DNA from: Phoebastria nigripes
Lineage: Eukaryota > Chordata > Aves > Procellariiformes > Diomedeidae
DNA: 64,000 bases
Direction of reading: 5' to 3'
NCBI GenBank assembly: GCA_035582835.1
Contig: JAYKAV010002788.1
Coordinates: 1,110,125-1,174,124, forward strand
Shown: one piece after another, positions 1-10,800 of the stretch
How the letters are laid out: each line of letters begins with the position of its first letter
Position numbering within the stretch: the first letter of the stretch is position 1
Notes under the pieces: generated by a model
Database searches by the model: none
Seen by the model: only the letters and a program-made list of their open reading frames with translations
Told to the model about the DNA's origin: nothing
Position numbers and translations under genes: made by a program

Positions 1-3000
1 AAAAGAGCAAGTCTTTGTGAGGAGAGCTCTTATGGTGTACACCTAAATCATCCTACTAATGAGAGTACTGACATGGTATTTAGAAGATTCAGAGCATCAC
101 CCTCATTTCACCTGGATAAATGGAGTTTTTGTCGTTGGGTTATACACACACACAAACACATACATGTATCTCTATATATCTTAATCTCCAAGGTAGAGCT
201 AACAGATCACTAACACATTTCTGTAATTCATAATGTGTAAAAACCAAAGTAGTATCTTTTTAGGCGTATCATTGGAGTCCAGCTGTTCATGGTATGGGTT
301 GACTCTGATTGTTTCCACATTAATATTGAAACTCATTCTCAAAGAACGGAGGCATTTCTTAGTTTAAAAGGGTAACACCAAGTCTAATTAGAAATAAAAT
401 TGCTGATTCTGTATGTTTCCCTAGATTTCCTTAGAGGCACAATGTTTCTGGTGATGGATAATCAGGCTGAGAGTTAGAGAGCGGAGAAAGTGTATTCTTA
501 CCAACACAGATCTGCACAAATGCTAGAGCAATAACTGGAGCCTCTCCTATAACTGTAAGGAATGGCAAAGCCAAAGTAGAGCGAAGAATTTTCTGGATTT
601 TAAACCTGCCAAATTTATGCCTCAATAAAATGAATGCGGTATCTGCCCTGAGGACCTGCATGTATGTATTGCCTCTGTGTGCTATTTGAAGACTACTGGT
701 TTTAACCCCAGAAGTAGATATAGTCAGTGACTACAAAAACTTTGGACAAACATGTGTATAATCTACATAAAAATGTATCCATTAACATCCTTCAAAATAT
801 CCCTAGGGTACTATTGTTACACAGGTGGCTGTAAACTGCAGAAACATACAAAGCACTAGCGTAGGAGGCTAAGCCAGGTTTTACCATCAATATGGTATTT
901 ACTCTTCTGATAACTTACAACCTGAAATCTTCCTACATTAGGATTAAAAAATTATTTTAGTAAACAATAAAAAAATAATTTTAGCAGAACAACTCTTGTG
1001 GCAGCAGCCAAAACTGGTTAATGTTGTTAAAAATCATGTATTTTTAAAAGCGTATCTGTAAATTGCATTGGCTTTTCAATTTGAAACAATTTTTTTTTTT
1101 TTAATAAATTATTCATAAAGAACTCTTTAAAATAATGGAATTTAATAATAGAAGCCAATAGTCTAGATGATAACATTACTGCCTCAAAACTTAGGTTAGT
1201 CATCATAATTTAACAGTTTTTTTCCTAGTACTGAAGGAGGAGCCTGCAATTACATATAAATATCTCTAGAGCACTGTCAACAGTACAGATTAATTTGGCT
1301 GTTGCATGCCTGTTCTTGTATCATTCTTTAATGAGTGATATGGAAATCTTTGTTTGTTACTTAACTAACTGACCAGTCCAGAAAGCCAGCAATTATTTTG
1401 GCAAAACTAAATATAACTTTATCATAAAAACTAAATGCAGAGTAAGATAACTTTAAGCAATGGCATTCTCTAAAACAGTGGATTAACTTTCTAATCAAAT
1501 TTCTATACTTAAGCACAATCTATATCTTATCTTGCTGTAACCCTGCAAGCTGCTAAATTCACTGTAACTAATGATAACGTGAAGAGTTCAGGATTTTGTA
1601 AATTTCTGCTCAAATACAGAATTAATATTTTCAAATAGTTTTCACAAATCAAGTCTACACAAGCCTCTTCTCACCCCTTTCCTGGCACCATCAAAAAACC
1701 AGCCATCTTTGATAAGGACAGAGACTTTTCCTAAANATCTACAAACTATCTGGTAATATATAGCCAGTTAGTTTATTGTTTGAAACAGCAACTAACCCAC
1801 AGTCTTAAGGGGTTTCCCACCTTCTGAGCACAAGGCTGCAGATGAAACCTTTTTCCTGTCATGGACAATATATTCCTGTCCAGCAAAATATTATTGCTAT
1901 CTCCCCACAAAAAGATATAAAACCTTTTTCTAACTGATCCTCTACAGCTTTTCCCCATGGAAATAAAGAACTTCTGTTCCAGATCACAAATGCCACTAAC
2001 ACAGTGGAACAGTAATCTTCCCCTCCCTGACAGGGGTTGCTAATCGTCACAGTAATTGCGGGCCTGCCAGTATCGCATGGCAACCTTGTTTATTCTTCCT
2101 CATTTGTTTGCTTTATACATTTCAAAAATCTTTATTTAAGGAAGTTCATATTGAGTAAAATACTTCTGTTTCAACATAAGCTCTTCACTTCTAATGTATT
2201 TCAGTAGAGTTAGGAAATACCTCCCTGCATTTTCTTTCCTAGATATCCTATAGATAGCTTTCAACTGTCAGCAGCTGACAGTGTGTTGCTAGGCCAGTTC
2301 TTTAAAATTCTGAGACTGTTTTGGAGTAGGAATAATAAACCAGCAGCTAAAAAGGTAAAACTACTTTCTTTGCCAATAATTATATTGGTTTGTTCTTTTA
2401 TAGTTGTACAGGAATGTCACAATTTTGACATTCATTTGACAGAAACAGCATTATGTGGAGAAAATATAAGAAATGACACACACCTAGACCATCTTACATA
2501 TGCCTGTGGATAATTTGTTTGCCTTATAGGACTGCATGATATGGGAAGGTTCCCACCACTCTGGGAGCTGTGCTGTGTCCAAGTCAAACACGCACCACAG
2601 AAACAGTGAAACCTTGCTTTCTCTAGATTGACGTATTGAAACTGAGCCTAATACGATTGATTTCAGGCTGCAGCTTATTCCTCTGCAGGGGCATTAGCAG
2701 GGTCCCCCTGCCTGGCTGCTTGTTTCCCTAAAATGTACAATAATTTAGTTGAGATCTCTACCTCACGATCGGATTTGTTGACAGATAAGCACACGCACAC
2801 AACGTGCAAGTGCATAAATCTTGGGGTTTTTTTTAAACATTACTTATGTTTATCTGCACCTGCTATATTCAGAAGTTTGACAGAGTTAGTAGTCTCATTT
2901 CTTTGTTAGCATTCCTTTGTCAAAAATGATAGGTACTACAGGAATGACAGTAAGACTCCAGAGATTACTTTACTTCTGTACCCTTGATTCAGACGATGCA

Positions 3001-6000
3001 GTCATACACTACACAGTGCAGTTTGTTAACATTCAACTATAACACACACACAAAACATAGGACCAAGGATACAGGTGTATAGCTAAGATTTGTAGTTAAT
3101 TTTTCACCACCTACAAAAACTTTAAAAAAAATGTACTCCCTCTTTGTACTTTGCTATTCTTTATTTTTACTGCATTCTATCTTTCTTTCTCCCCTTTTTC
3201 CTCATATTCATTGTGAAGATACTGTTGTATGAAACTTTTGTAATAAAAATTTTCCTTTTTTTCACTATACTGAATTTGACCTATTGTTTTGCCATTTACA
3301 GGCCATAGGCCTGACATTTCTTGTTTATCTAGACATCCATGGGTACTTTTCAGAAGTTATTTGCAACAGTTGCCTCAGACTTGTGCATATATTGTGGTTT
3401 TAAGGCAGATATCAGTAGGTGAGAACAGGATGTCAGTGAAGCATGACTTGCAAGGAAACGTAATAACTTGTATCAGGCCTAACGACAGCTGGATAAAACA
3501 GGGGTTTGGGCACACAAGTTCTTCAGTTGTAGCAGGCCTGGTAGACCACAGAACTCATGTGCTCCACTACTTGTCTGCTTTTTGTACTTACATCAGGTGG
3601 TTTACTGAAAGTTCTTACCCACAGCTTTGCCTTGCTGTATCGTCAAATCTTCATAACTAGGCTACCACAAGATGTTCCATTGCTCAACAGGGTCCATTCC
3701 CACTGTTGCTGTTTGCCAGACTTAAACAGAAGTTTGTGACGTATTGATTCCTCTGGTTTACTCTCCTAAGTTTAGAAAGGACTCATTCAAATGTTAATTT
3801 GGAAAAATAAATAAAGGCAGAAGTTTCAAGGGCAAAAAATTTCCAGAAATCCACGTTTCAGATCACTGAAATCTAGTTCATGAACTTGGCAAAGCAGCTA
3901 GGATTTACCAAGCATCTCCTAACGTGATATGTGAAGCCACCCTGTTTTGCCTGTTCATTCACTTAAATTGGTCCGTAATAATTTCTAAGATACATTTTTA
4001 CATGGCTGATGACCACAGATCATGATTTCTGTGTACAACCAGAGTGCATAAGCTCAATCCTGGCAAGTAAGAGCTAACTAAAAAGCACCAATGGAGCTAA
4101 TACAAGAAAAGTAGCAGGACTTTATCAGTTTCTGTTCCCATTGTGTCCCCTCTGCAGGCCAGAGACAAGTTTGGTAATTGCAGATTTGTTGTATCCACTA
4201 AAAGACTGTCTGTCACTCTCTGGTGCACCCAGATCTCTGTCCACTCTAGAGAACAATGTTGTGATGGGGAAGAGGTGACTCTGATGTGCATTATTTAACA
4301 CTTTCTTTGGTTGCATATAGAAAGAAAATGTTAGAGCTTGCAAATAAAACCATCAACATTTTTAACAGCAATGCATATTATGAAATCACAGAAGATATTT
4401 GTTCTTATGCCAAGCATGTACAATGTACACGTACATTGCAAAATTAAATATATATGCCAGACTCTTTTCATGAGCCCAGGAAGCTGTAAACTATGATTAT
4501 CCCTCTCCCCAGTAAAGGCTTGTCTTCAGCCCTTGCTAAAATATTATAACATCATGGCAAATTTCTTTAAAAGAAACAGGCTTAGTAGGTACTCCCAGCT
4601 TTGTAACATGCTGTTAGGTTTCATTTGCAATTGTAAGACTGTTTCTTCTGCAGCTATTTCCTGAAATTGATTTCACAAAGGAATCCTGTATTAGGATTTT
4701 TTAGATTTTTTTAAACATTTTTATACCACTACCAGAGTAGCATTCATAGGTTGAAATCAACACTAAAACATAAAATAAGATTGAAAATACCCTAGAGTTT
4801 AGAAAACTGTATTAAGCTAAATTCAGCTCTGGTATAGCAGATAATACTTATGTATATAAGGAATTTTCTTTTTTTTCCTTTTAAAATTATTCATTATACA
4901 TTTCTACAGCCAATTCCTTATGCTTCTAACATGGCAGTCAAAAACTAAACTGCTACTGACTTTCAATGCAAGCAGGATGACTCTGTCAGAGGTGAAGAAA
5001 TAAAGTACTTCTGTATCCAACATAAAATGTTCTAAACTGACAACTTAGAAAATATGATAGGTTACATCTAATTTGCATAGTCCTTTATGCAGTGCAAGTG
5101 TATGACAGTGTGCTTGATTCTTCCAAGGTTTTGGGGCTTTTTTAAATATTCATGACAGAAAATTTGCTCCAGAATCAAAGCTATAAAATGCAAACAAGTA
5201 CAATGAATTCACCTGAATCTGCTAAACAGAAACAGTTCCTTTGTGAGAAGTACAAACCACTTGTGATAAAGTATGGAGTACCGATAGTAAGAGCAAACCA
5301 TGGCAATGTAAATATTAGCTGTTCTGCCATTTCTTCTCAAATATCTAGCAAATTTATTGGTCCACGCATGCTGAAAGTAGGAATAGATCCTCATTTAATC
5401 CTTCCCAAATGATAGGTCTACAGCCTGTACTCCAGAGAGGAAAGGAAGGAGCAATTACATCATCTCTCTGGGACCAAACTATAAAACTACTGCCTACCCC
5501 ATTTCATGGTCTCTGTAATTCATAGCTTTCAATCCTTCATCTTTTCAAGCCATTTTCAGCAATGCAAAATCTGTGACATACTGGCACCTAAGGCCAAATA
5601 TGATGGAAAACTAACTTGAATTAACTTTTAAGTAAATAACAATGGCCAATCCAAAAACTTGTAAGGTCTCTGAAATAGTTTCCTCGACCTTAAAGCTTGT
5701 CTCCATACTCCAGTAAAGGAGTATTCTCCTCTAACCGAAAGGGTGTAAGAAGAACCTGGGTTAGCAGATGGAGTGAAAATAAAATCCTAATTCCAGCAAC
5801 CCTGCACATGAAATCAGTGCAACACTCATATTACCCCACAGGAATATGAATTTTTGCAATTCTGGAAGTGAATTACATATATACATTTAACTGTTGGGAG
5901 CAAAAGATTGTTTCTGAGCTGTTGTGGGTTTGTTTGCTTGTTTTAAGATTTTGAAAGGAACTGAAAAGAAGCAGCAGTAACAGTCTTAGACCAATTCCAA

Positions 6001-6290
6001 TAGCTATTGGCAAAGCACAGCTAGACAAATTCAACTGATGTCATACCATAACTTTCAACCTCTCAAGTGCCAACCACCTTCCCTAAGTGGGCAGTAAAAA
6101 ATTAATAAATAATAAAATAAAATTAGGTGTAGCTAAACTGATCTAACAGCTAGCAGTCACTGGAAGGGATGGTCCTACCCTCTCTTCTTCCTACCAGGAT
6201 ATGTACCCTTTCCCCTTCCCCTGGATCAGGTTGAGTGATGAAGCAGACATACAGTGAGTCAGTTCAGCTGGCGGCTCTGGCAGAAAATTT
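1..6290. other. Upstream intergenic DNA, no recognisable gene
   Basis: AT-rich non-coding sequence upstream of the ERO1B promoter. Open frames here (for example 3289-3660 and 5152-5412 on the plus strand) are short, lack splice-consistent boundaries and match no family I recognise. Small features only: a CA/TA-rich simple stretch near 143-180 and a short perfect inverted repeat at 4421-4438 (8-base arms, 2-base spacer). In mammals the next gene on this side is EDARADD, but I see no EDARADD exon here. Confidence 0.6.

Positions 6291-6291
<1 letters not shown>

Positions 6292-6367
<76 letters not shown>
6292..6367 (+). repeat. Poly(G) homopolymer, 76 bases
   Basis: An uninterrupted run of G on the plus strand, between a mixed-sequence left flank and a CAGGAAAGG right flank. 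The minus-strand frame through it reads as polyproline, which is an artefact of the run. It may be a real G-quadruplex-forming tract or a gap-filling/sequencing artefact, since runs this long are hard to sequence. Confidence 0.95.
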
Positions 6368-6370
<3 letters not shown>

Positions 6371-6940
6371 GAAAGGGGAAGAAAAAAAATTCACTCAAGT
6401 AGCTGAATTGAGTTGACATGCAACTTCAGGACTGCTAGCTCAGATACATGGGATGGGGAACCTGAAACAGGACTGCCTCTTTCCACACAACTCAGTATTT
6501 CGTTATCTTAGCTGTAACGTGAAACCACATCTGAAAGCACCTTCTTCCCTCGTGTAGGCTTCAATTTGCTACACAGTAGCCTGTGCCTCCACTGAAAAGA
6601 ATGGGGGGAGGGTTTCAAATACAAAAAAAGTAAAAAAAAAAAAAAAAAAAAGCCAGTGGATGGAGAGTCTATTGCTTTTCCATTAACTTTCAGCCTTGCT
6701 CTCAGAGGGAACAGGTGAGAGAATCAGACAAGGCAAAGCCGTATTTCCTATCTCCCTGTACTTCTTGCTGTTCAAAAAAAATTATGCATGCTCATCTTCA
6801 TATAAATAAAAGGAGCTGTGCTGAGAGAAAAGGGCAGTTTAACCCGAAAGAAAAAAGCCACTTCTAAACACTCAACACAATTCACCCCTAGAGCACTTCC
6901 CAGCAGCAGGAAGACGCGAAGCCTCTAGAATACTTTTTGT
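6368..6940. other. Non-coding DNA between the poly(G) run and the CpG island
   Basis: No gene seen. It holds a poly(A) stretch around 6632-6650 and a TATA-like TATAAATA at 6801-6808, about 900 bases upstream of the ERO1B start codon. Nothing else supports a promoter at that TATA-like site. Confidence 0.5.
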
Positions 6941-7028
6941 CTCTGTGAGACACCCGGCCGAAGGCAGGCGCCGGTAAACACCGGACATTTCAACTTCCCG
7001 GCGGCGGCTCCCTCCCGCCCGACGGCAG

Positions 7029-7041
7029 GGCGGGGCGGGGG
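7029..7041 (+). promoter_or_regulatory. GC box cluster (Sp1/KLF type)
   Basis: Two adjoining GGGGCGG-like motifs on the plus strand within the CpG island, upstream of the ER-stress element. This is motif resemblance only. Confidence 0.5.
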
Positions 7042-7278
7042 AACCTGCGGCCTGCGCCGTTGCCTAACGCAACCACGTAGCGCAGGGCTAGCGCGGCCCC
7101 AGCCTGTNCCACCGCGCGTTACCGGCGGCGGCCTCACGGATGACACCCCCCGCGGGACGGCAACGTTCGCCGCCATCGCCCCGCCCGTACTGCCCTCACG
7201 CGTCGGCACGCGGGCACAGCCCCCCACCGCGCGCACGCGCCCAGCAGCCCCGCACTCGCCGCTTGTTTTGGAGGCGCG

Positions 7279-7297
7279 CGTGGTCCTCTCCGATTGG
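7279..7297 (-). promoter_or_regulatory. ER-stress response element (ERSE), perfect match, inverted
   Basis: The plus strand reads CGTGG, nine bases, ATTGG, so the minus strand is an exact CCAAT-N9-CCACG. The spacer is TCCTCTCCG, GC-rich as is usual. In ERSEs the CCAAT half binds NF-Y and the CCACG half binds ATF6 or XBP1 during the unfolded protein response. It lies about 410 bases upstream of the ERO1B start codon. ERO1B is a known unfolded-protein-response target in mammals, which fits. Confidence 0.85.
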
Positions 7298-7354
7298 GCG
7301 CCGCGCCGTGCCCCGCCCCAGCCCTACAGCGGCTGGGGCTGCGCGCGCGCGCGG

Positions 7355-7374
7355 ACTACAGTTCCCAGGATGCC
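7355..7374 (+). promoter_or_regulatory. ZNF143/Staf-type (SBS) promoter motif
   Basis: ACTACAGTTCCCAGGATGCC matches the long ZNF143/THAP11 promoter motif (ACTACAATTCCCAGCATGC type) closely across its length. Such sites typically sit within about 100 bases of CpG-island start sites, which would place the ERO1B start near 7380-7450. It lies 58 bases downstream of the ER-stress element. Its ATG at 7370-7372 also starts an overlapping upstream reading frame if transcription begins upstream of it. Confidence 0.8.
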
Positions 7375-7379
7375 GCGCG

Positions 7380-7706
7380 GCTGCCGGAGGAGCGGGCAGT
7401 TGGGCGGCCGTGCGGGCGGCGGCGGCGGCTGCGCGAGAGGACCGTGTGCGCGCGTCGGTGCTGTCGCGGCGGCAGCGCGCGGGCAGGTTGAGGTGAGCGC
7501 GGCGCCCCTGCCCGACCGCTCCCGCCGCAGGCAGGAGCGGCCGCGCCGGGAGGAGACGCTGCCACCGCCGCCGACCCTCGGTTCGTCCGTCTCCCTCCTG
7601 TGGCGGCGGCGGCGGCGGCGGCTGCTGCGCGACGGGGCGAGGGCCGCCCTCCCCCGTCAGCTGCGGCGGGCGGAGCGGCGGCAGCAGCAGCAGCAGCAGC
7701 AGCAGC
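7380..7706 (+). other. ERO1B: ERO1B 5'UTR (approximate 5' end)
   Basis: GC-rich leader ahead of the start codon. The 5' end is inferred from the ZNF143 motif position and is not seen directly. A TGA in frame with the main start codon at 7494-7496, with no in-frame ATG after it, fixes 7707 as the first in-frame start. A (CAG)8 run abuts the start codon. Confidence 0.5.
7682..7705 (+). repeat. (CAG)8 repeat abutting the ERO1B start codon
   Basis: Eight perfect CAG units end one base before the ATG, placing A at -3 of the start context. The repeat is in the 5'UTR and is not translated in the ERO1B frame. Confidence 0.95.
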
Positions 7707-7805
7707 ATGAGCGGCGGCGGTGCCGTCTGGAGCACAGCGGCGAGGGCACGGCTGGCAGCGCGGCTGCTGGCGGTGCTCGGCTGCGTCCTGACAGCGGAGG
7801 CCCAG
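7707..7805 (+). CDS. ERO1B: ERO1B coding exon 1 (signal peptide)
   Basis: Residues 1-33, ending in phase 0 before a GTAGGA donor. The frame begins MSGGG and has a hydrophobic core ([11 protein letters not shown]), with a plausible signal-peptidase site after AEA. This is the first ATG after the in-frame stop at 7494. Confidence 0.93.
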
Positions 7806-10800
7806 GTAGGAACCAGTGGTGGATGGGGTGATGCGGCAGGGTCCCCTCATGGAGGGGGTGGGGGGGCGTGGGGAGGGAAGGAGGGAAGAGAGCGTGGCCG
7901 GGCAGGGATGCCCCTCCGGCTGTGGGTAGGGCTGCGGACCCCTGCCTGAGGGGAAGGAGAGCAGAGGTCTTTCCTGTCGCGGGCTGGAGGAGGCGGTGAG
8001 GGCGCTTCGGAGGGGCGTGGGGGAGAGGGCAGCTTCGGGCCGTGTCTTGTGCAGCCTCCCCGGCGACGAAGTCTGGGGATCCCTCGCTGAAGTCTGTAGC
8101 CCACGTCCTTTGTATTCGATACCCTGCGGTTGCTACTTGCTGGGATCCAGCCCGGGACCGGGCGGTTGGGTGCCTCCGGTCTGTGGGGCCCCGCTGCTAC
8201 AGTGAGAGGAGAAGTTGGTTGACCTGGGAACCATTGGTAGTACCCTTATTTAACGGTCCAGCTACACAAAGGAGTTGTTTAATCCAGGTAACACTGTTTG
8301 CTGTCTGCGGGGTGTTGTGTTGAGGAGCTCTGGGTTGGATCATACCCTTGGCTTTAGGCAGAAACTTCGGTGTCCTTATGAAGTCGATGAGAAGCCATAT
8401 GTTCGAATGGTAATATCAGTGCCCAGGCTTGGCATGTGTTTAGGTCATGTCTGTTTGCCCACATTACAGAGAAGGATGAGAATGCTCCTTTTTTCTGTAA
8501 ACTGCCTTCACAGCTTCAGAAGGACAAGTGTCTGTAGTTGGGAGTTTGCTATTCATCAGCAGTATGACCGTGACTGAAATAATAGCTGGTGTCAAGTAGG
8601 GAAGGATTTCAGCTGGGCCAAAGACATTAGAGTGAGTTTATATGGAAATACAACATCTACGTGGAGCAAAGTTTGTCTTCTGTATCTGATTATTATTTTT
8701 CTTATATTTTCTAAATTTCTGCTTTGTATAACATGCTATATTGTAAGTGACCATCCAAGGCAGTGACTAGAGTAGTCTAGCATAGCTTTTATTACAGTCT
8801 TTTTTTGTTGTAAGTTGAGGTTTTCTCAGGTTTAAAAATCCCTCATTTTAGTAGCTATTTTAGCGTATCTAAATGCTAATTGAATGGGGATTCTTAAAGA
8901 AGCCGTTAACAAACTGGCATGGTTTTCTTATGATGCTTGGCAGAGAGATTGGTTGTTGCTATTTCATAAAATTGTTAGCATATTGTATTCAGAGTTTAAA
9001 TATCTGGAATTTGACTTGCACAGGGAAAAGATAAGCTAGCCATTAGTTCTTTGAGTCATGTTACCTATAGCTTTTCTCTCATTCTGCAGCTATGACAAAG
9101 TAAAACATTAAGGAACAAAACAAGGTGTCCCAGGTGGTCTTCTAATTGTTGAAGCAATTAAAGTACAACAACCTGATAACACTAATAAGGTTGTTTGTAT
9201 GAATAGACTGCTTGTTAGTATATGCATTTATTCAGGTTTTTCTTAAAGTTGAAGTGCTGAATATATTTCTCTTTCCAGATTTCATAAGGAGAAATTGATG
9301 CAGGTTGGATGTTGACCTTTTCTTCTGAAAGGTTGATTTATCTTGGAGAAGATAAGTTAGAAGTTTAACATCTACAGTACAGCTCTGATATCTGTACAAG
9401 AACTAAACTAGGTTTGACAATACATGGAAATACTTGGATAAGCATATTGGAAATATAGAACAAATAGTAGCTATTCAATGTCACACAACTTCTTGAACAC
9501 GAATTATAGTAGGCTAATGCTTTTAGAGTTTATCGTAGAGTTCAAAGTAATTAACAGATGAAAAGAAAGCTTGATACTTGGCCATTGTAATAAAAGTTGT
9601 GATAACTTACAGTACAGTTTGGCTCTGTATTTGTGGACTAAGTTAACTAGTATTGTTCAATTAAAAAAAGGCAAAATACCAATTGTGTGAATAGCAAAGT
9701 ACGTCTTGCAATACATAATTTTAACTGTATAATACACTGTTCTTATTTTGATGTCTCCAGTTTGAAAAAGAATTCACTGGAAGATCCAGGTGTTGACAAA
9801 AATGAAACAATTTTCTGCATGTTCTTAGAGTGTTCCATCATTATGCAAGTGAGAGCACTGAAGACTACACCTGGACTAATAAAGAAACTCTAACTGGGTA
9901 CTTGAAACCTGTGTTGCTGTTGTATTAGTGTGCTATGCACTATGAACTGACTCCACTGATGTGCAGTATTGGTGTTTCTTATGTGCTGTCAAACCATTTT
10001 ATAAATTGTGGTTTGGTACAGATATAGCATAGTTTAATTTTAGAGCGTGCCTTCCAAGGAAACATTGATTTTGCTATTTTATATATACAGGGAGCTAACT
10101 GTTCCAGTTTTGAAAAAGTTGTGAGAAGGAAATGGAGAATTTCATTTGCTTGCTCTTGTGACTCTAAATTAATTTTTCTCTTAATAATTTCTTAGACCAT
10201 TTCTAGTTTTTGGGGAGGGTTTATTTCTGAAACTATAATGTTCTAAGTAAACTGTACTGCGTTTTGAAAGATGTTCTTAGAGTCGAGATTTTATCAGAGA
10301 CATCTGGCAAAGGTGTGACCTCCATTAGTTTGCCATCTTAGTTGAATAAAAAGACTGCAGCTTTTTATTTTTCCATGGGGATTTGACACTGGGTGTAACT
10401 ACTGCATGTTTATTTGGAACATCTTCCCCTGAAAAAGCGTTTTCAGTTTTGCATAGATGGTAAAAATATTTTTGTAAGCAGTGGATAGCTTCACGAGGTG
10501 GTCATCAAAATAGTTTCCTACTCTTTATCTTCTGAGTCCAAAGAAAATTTCTCGGATCTTTCCTACTGCTTTCAGCTTAATAAATTATTGCTCTTCACAT
10601 AAGGTTTATTCTGTTTATACAGTTTAATAACATTTGAGCAAAATGTTCAGAGTTATCTTCTTGCCTTTTTATATTATAATGAAATGTCCTACTGTTTGTT
10701 TTGTGGTATGGTGTTACCTGTAAAGACTGCAAAATTAATTTCTGCCTATGTGTGACCGATAAGAAAATTTGAAATTTTTAATGAAATCATTATAGATTAA

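Larger units (their letters stand above)
6940..8200. promoter_or_regulatory. CpG island covering the ERO1B promoter and exon 1
   Basis: Base composition changes abruptly from AT-rich flanks to very GC- and CpG-rich DNA, then fades into intron 1. It contains GC boxes (7029-7041 and around 7310-7320), an inverted CCAAT box within an ER-stress element, a ZNF143-type site, an alternating (GC)6 tract at 7341-7352, CGG-rich stretches and the ERO1B first coding exon. No TATA box lies near the likely start site, as is usual for CpG-island promoters. Confidence 0.9.

Noticed and set aside
3289..3660. Plus-strand frame of 123 codons upstream of ERO1B
   Set aside because: No recognisable domain, no splice-consistent structure and composition like the surrounding non-coding DNA.
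6191..6394. Minus-strand open frame rich in proline
   Set aside because: It is a direct translation of the poly(G) run; no conserved sequence on either side.
6801..6808. TATAAATA as a TATA box
   Set aside because: It lies about 550 bases upstream of the expected start region in AT-rich DNA, with no initiator or exon evidence.
6925..7850. Long open frames on both strands in the CpG island
   Set aside because: GC-rich DNA has few stop codons. Only the 7707 start joins by splicing to conserved ERO1B exons.
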